Source: CBDCHC01 sp965217075
GTDB lineage: Bacteria; Pseudomonadota; Gammaproteobacteria; PS1; Pseudothioglobaceae
Length of the DNA: 64,000 bases
Direction: 5' to 3'
NCBI GenBank assembly: GCA_965217075.1
Contig: CBDCHC010000010.1
Location: forward strand, 1-64,000
Part shown: piece after piece, positions 63,536-64,000 of the stretch
How positions within the stretch are numbered: position 1 is the first letter of the stretch
How the letters are laid out: each line of letters opens with the position of its first letter
Program-made: the position numbers and the translations under genes
Notes under the pieces: model-generated
The model's input: the letters and a program-made list of their open reading frames with translations, nothing else
Told to the model about the DNA's origin: nothing
Database searches by the model: none

Positions 63536-63703
63536 TGTCTATTTATTGTATTTGATTTGCGTCCGAACCCTATAATTTTAATTAACAGGACTTTGTATCA
63601 TTTACTATTGTTGAATGCCAACTTAGCTTGGAATCCTGCGGTAAATAACAAAATTCCGCCTTATACCAATCAGGTTTAGGTCTATCAATGCAATAAATAG
63701 ACA
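63536..63703 (+). ncRNA. ssrS: 6S RNA
   Basis: Ends pair over 15 bases with one G-T-type mismatch position: TGTCTATTTATTGTA (63536-63550) and TGCAATAAATAGACA (63689-63703). Inner segments GTCCGAACCC and GGTTTAGG can extend the stem, leaving a large central bubble. The 168-base length, a CCTGCGG late in the molecule as in E. coli 6S, and the place just upstream of the 5-formyl-THF cyclo-ligase gene are classic for ssrS. 6S RNA mimics an open promoter and binds sigma-70 RNA polymerase. Its processing and co-transcription with the downstream gene are known in relatives. Confidence 0.82.
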
Positions 63704-63717
63704 AATACAAAATAATT

Positions 63718-64000
63718 ATGCGACAAATATTATCTATTACAAGACAAACTATATCAATAGCTAAAAGCTATAAACACAGTAAAAGCTTGCTTCATAATTT
63801 ATTAAAAATAAAAATAAATAAGCATATTAAGGTTGCTATATATCTACCTATAAATGGTGAAATAGAACCTTGGTTTATAATTAATTGGCTAAAAAAAAAA
63901 TATAATATAAATATATACTTGCCTGTTATTGTTAAAGATTCGCTGAAATTTGCTAAAATAAGTAAAAATTACAAAAAAAATAGATTTAATATCTATGAAC
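63718..64000 (+). CDS. ygfA: 5-formyltetrahydrofolate cyclo-ligase, N-terminal part (cut by window end)
   Basis: Open from the ATG at 63718 to the window edge (94 codons). IKVAIYLPINGEIEPWFIIN, then NIYLPVIVKDSLKFAKI and KKNRFNIYEP match the family pattern, in which NRFGIxEP is the strongest block. It converts 5-formyl- to 5,10-methenyl-tetrahydrofolate. The position behind 6S RNA supports the call. Upstream is no strong ribosome-binding site. Confidence 0.85.
   Translation, partial: MRQILSITRQTISIAKSYKHSKSLLHNLLKIKINKHIKVAIYLPINGEIEPWFIINWLKKKYNINIYLPVIVKDSLKFAKISKNYKKNRFNIYE

Overview
The window is very AT-rich chromosomal DNA, apart from a visibly more GC-rich block at about 18.9-35.6 kb. 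Its housekeeping genes (hflD, uup, rho, glnD, lnt, lptF, yaaA, and a 6S RNA in front of a 5-formyl-THF cyclo-ligase gene) point to a gammaproteobacterium. A sulfide:quinone oxidoreductase, a small c-type cytochrome, very low GC, a giant type I-secreted adhesin and YD-repeat/RHS toxin genes together suggest a sulfur oxidiser, perhaps of the SUP05/Thioglobus/mussel-symbiont type. That placement is inference from gene content; no marker gene was compared.

Layout. 0-5.2 kb: end of aroE and an MBL hydrolase on +; converging on them a minus-strand operon (PP0621-like protein, yciB/ispZ, gcvT, gcvH, an RNB ribonuclease). 5.4 kb: tRNA-Leu(UAA). 5.6-18.0 kb: one 4129-residue RTX-type adhesin containing two sets of near-identical long tandem repeats (930-bp and 1731-bp periods). 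18.4-18.9 kb: a monohaem cytochrome c and two gene remnants that look like an island edge.

18.9-36.1 kb: a polymorphic-toxin locus on the minus strand. One full-length SpvB/YD-repeat/RHS gene, currently split by a one-base frameshift, is followed by four orphan 3' cassettes. Each cassette has the same 510-bp RHS core block (internally deleted in one), a different C-terminal tip, and a small membrane protein or lipoprotein gene directly behind it that is a probable immunity gene. One tip looks like a phospholipase A2. Two homologous tips are each followed by homologous immunity genes, which supports the toxin/immunity reading.

36.1-64 kb: housekeeping genes. They include lnt and comM; moaD; uup; a TraT-like surface lipoprotein; the sulfide:quinone oxidoreductase with a perfect palindrome over its predicted promoter; xseA-smr-rpsT and hflD-mnmA-phoH; a polysaccharide deacetylase; a cold-shock protein; glnD; trxA-rho-lptF; recG (split by a second one-base frameshift) with ridA; yaaA-comF; an argB-pyrK-like-yggS-asparaginase-like operon; and a 6S RNA before the start of the cyclo-ligase gene, which runs off the window.

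Most of the novelty is on the cell surface: the adhesin, the RHS cassettes with their immunity proteins, and TraT. These suit a bacterium that meets hosts and competing strains.
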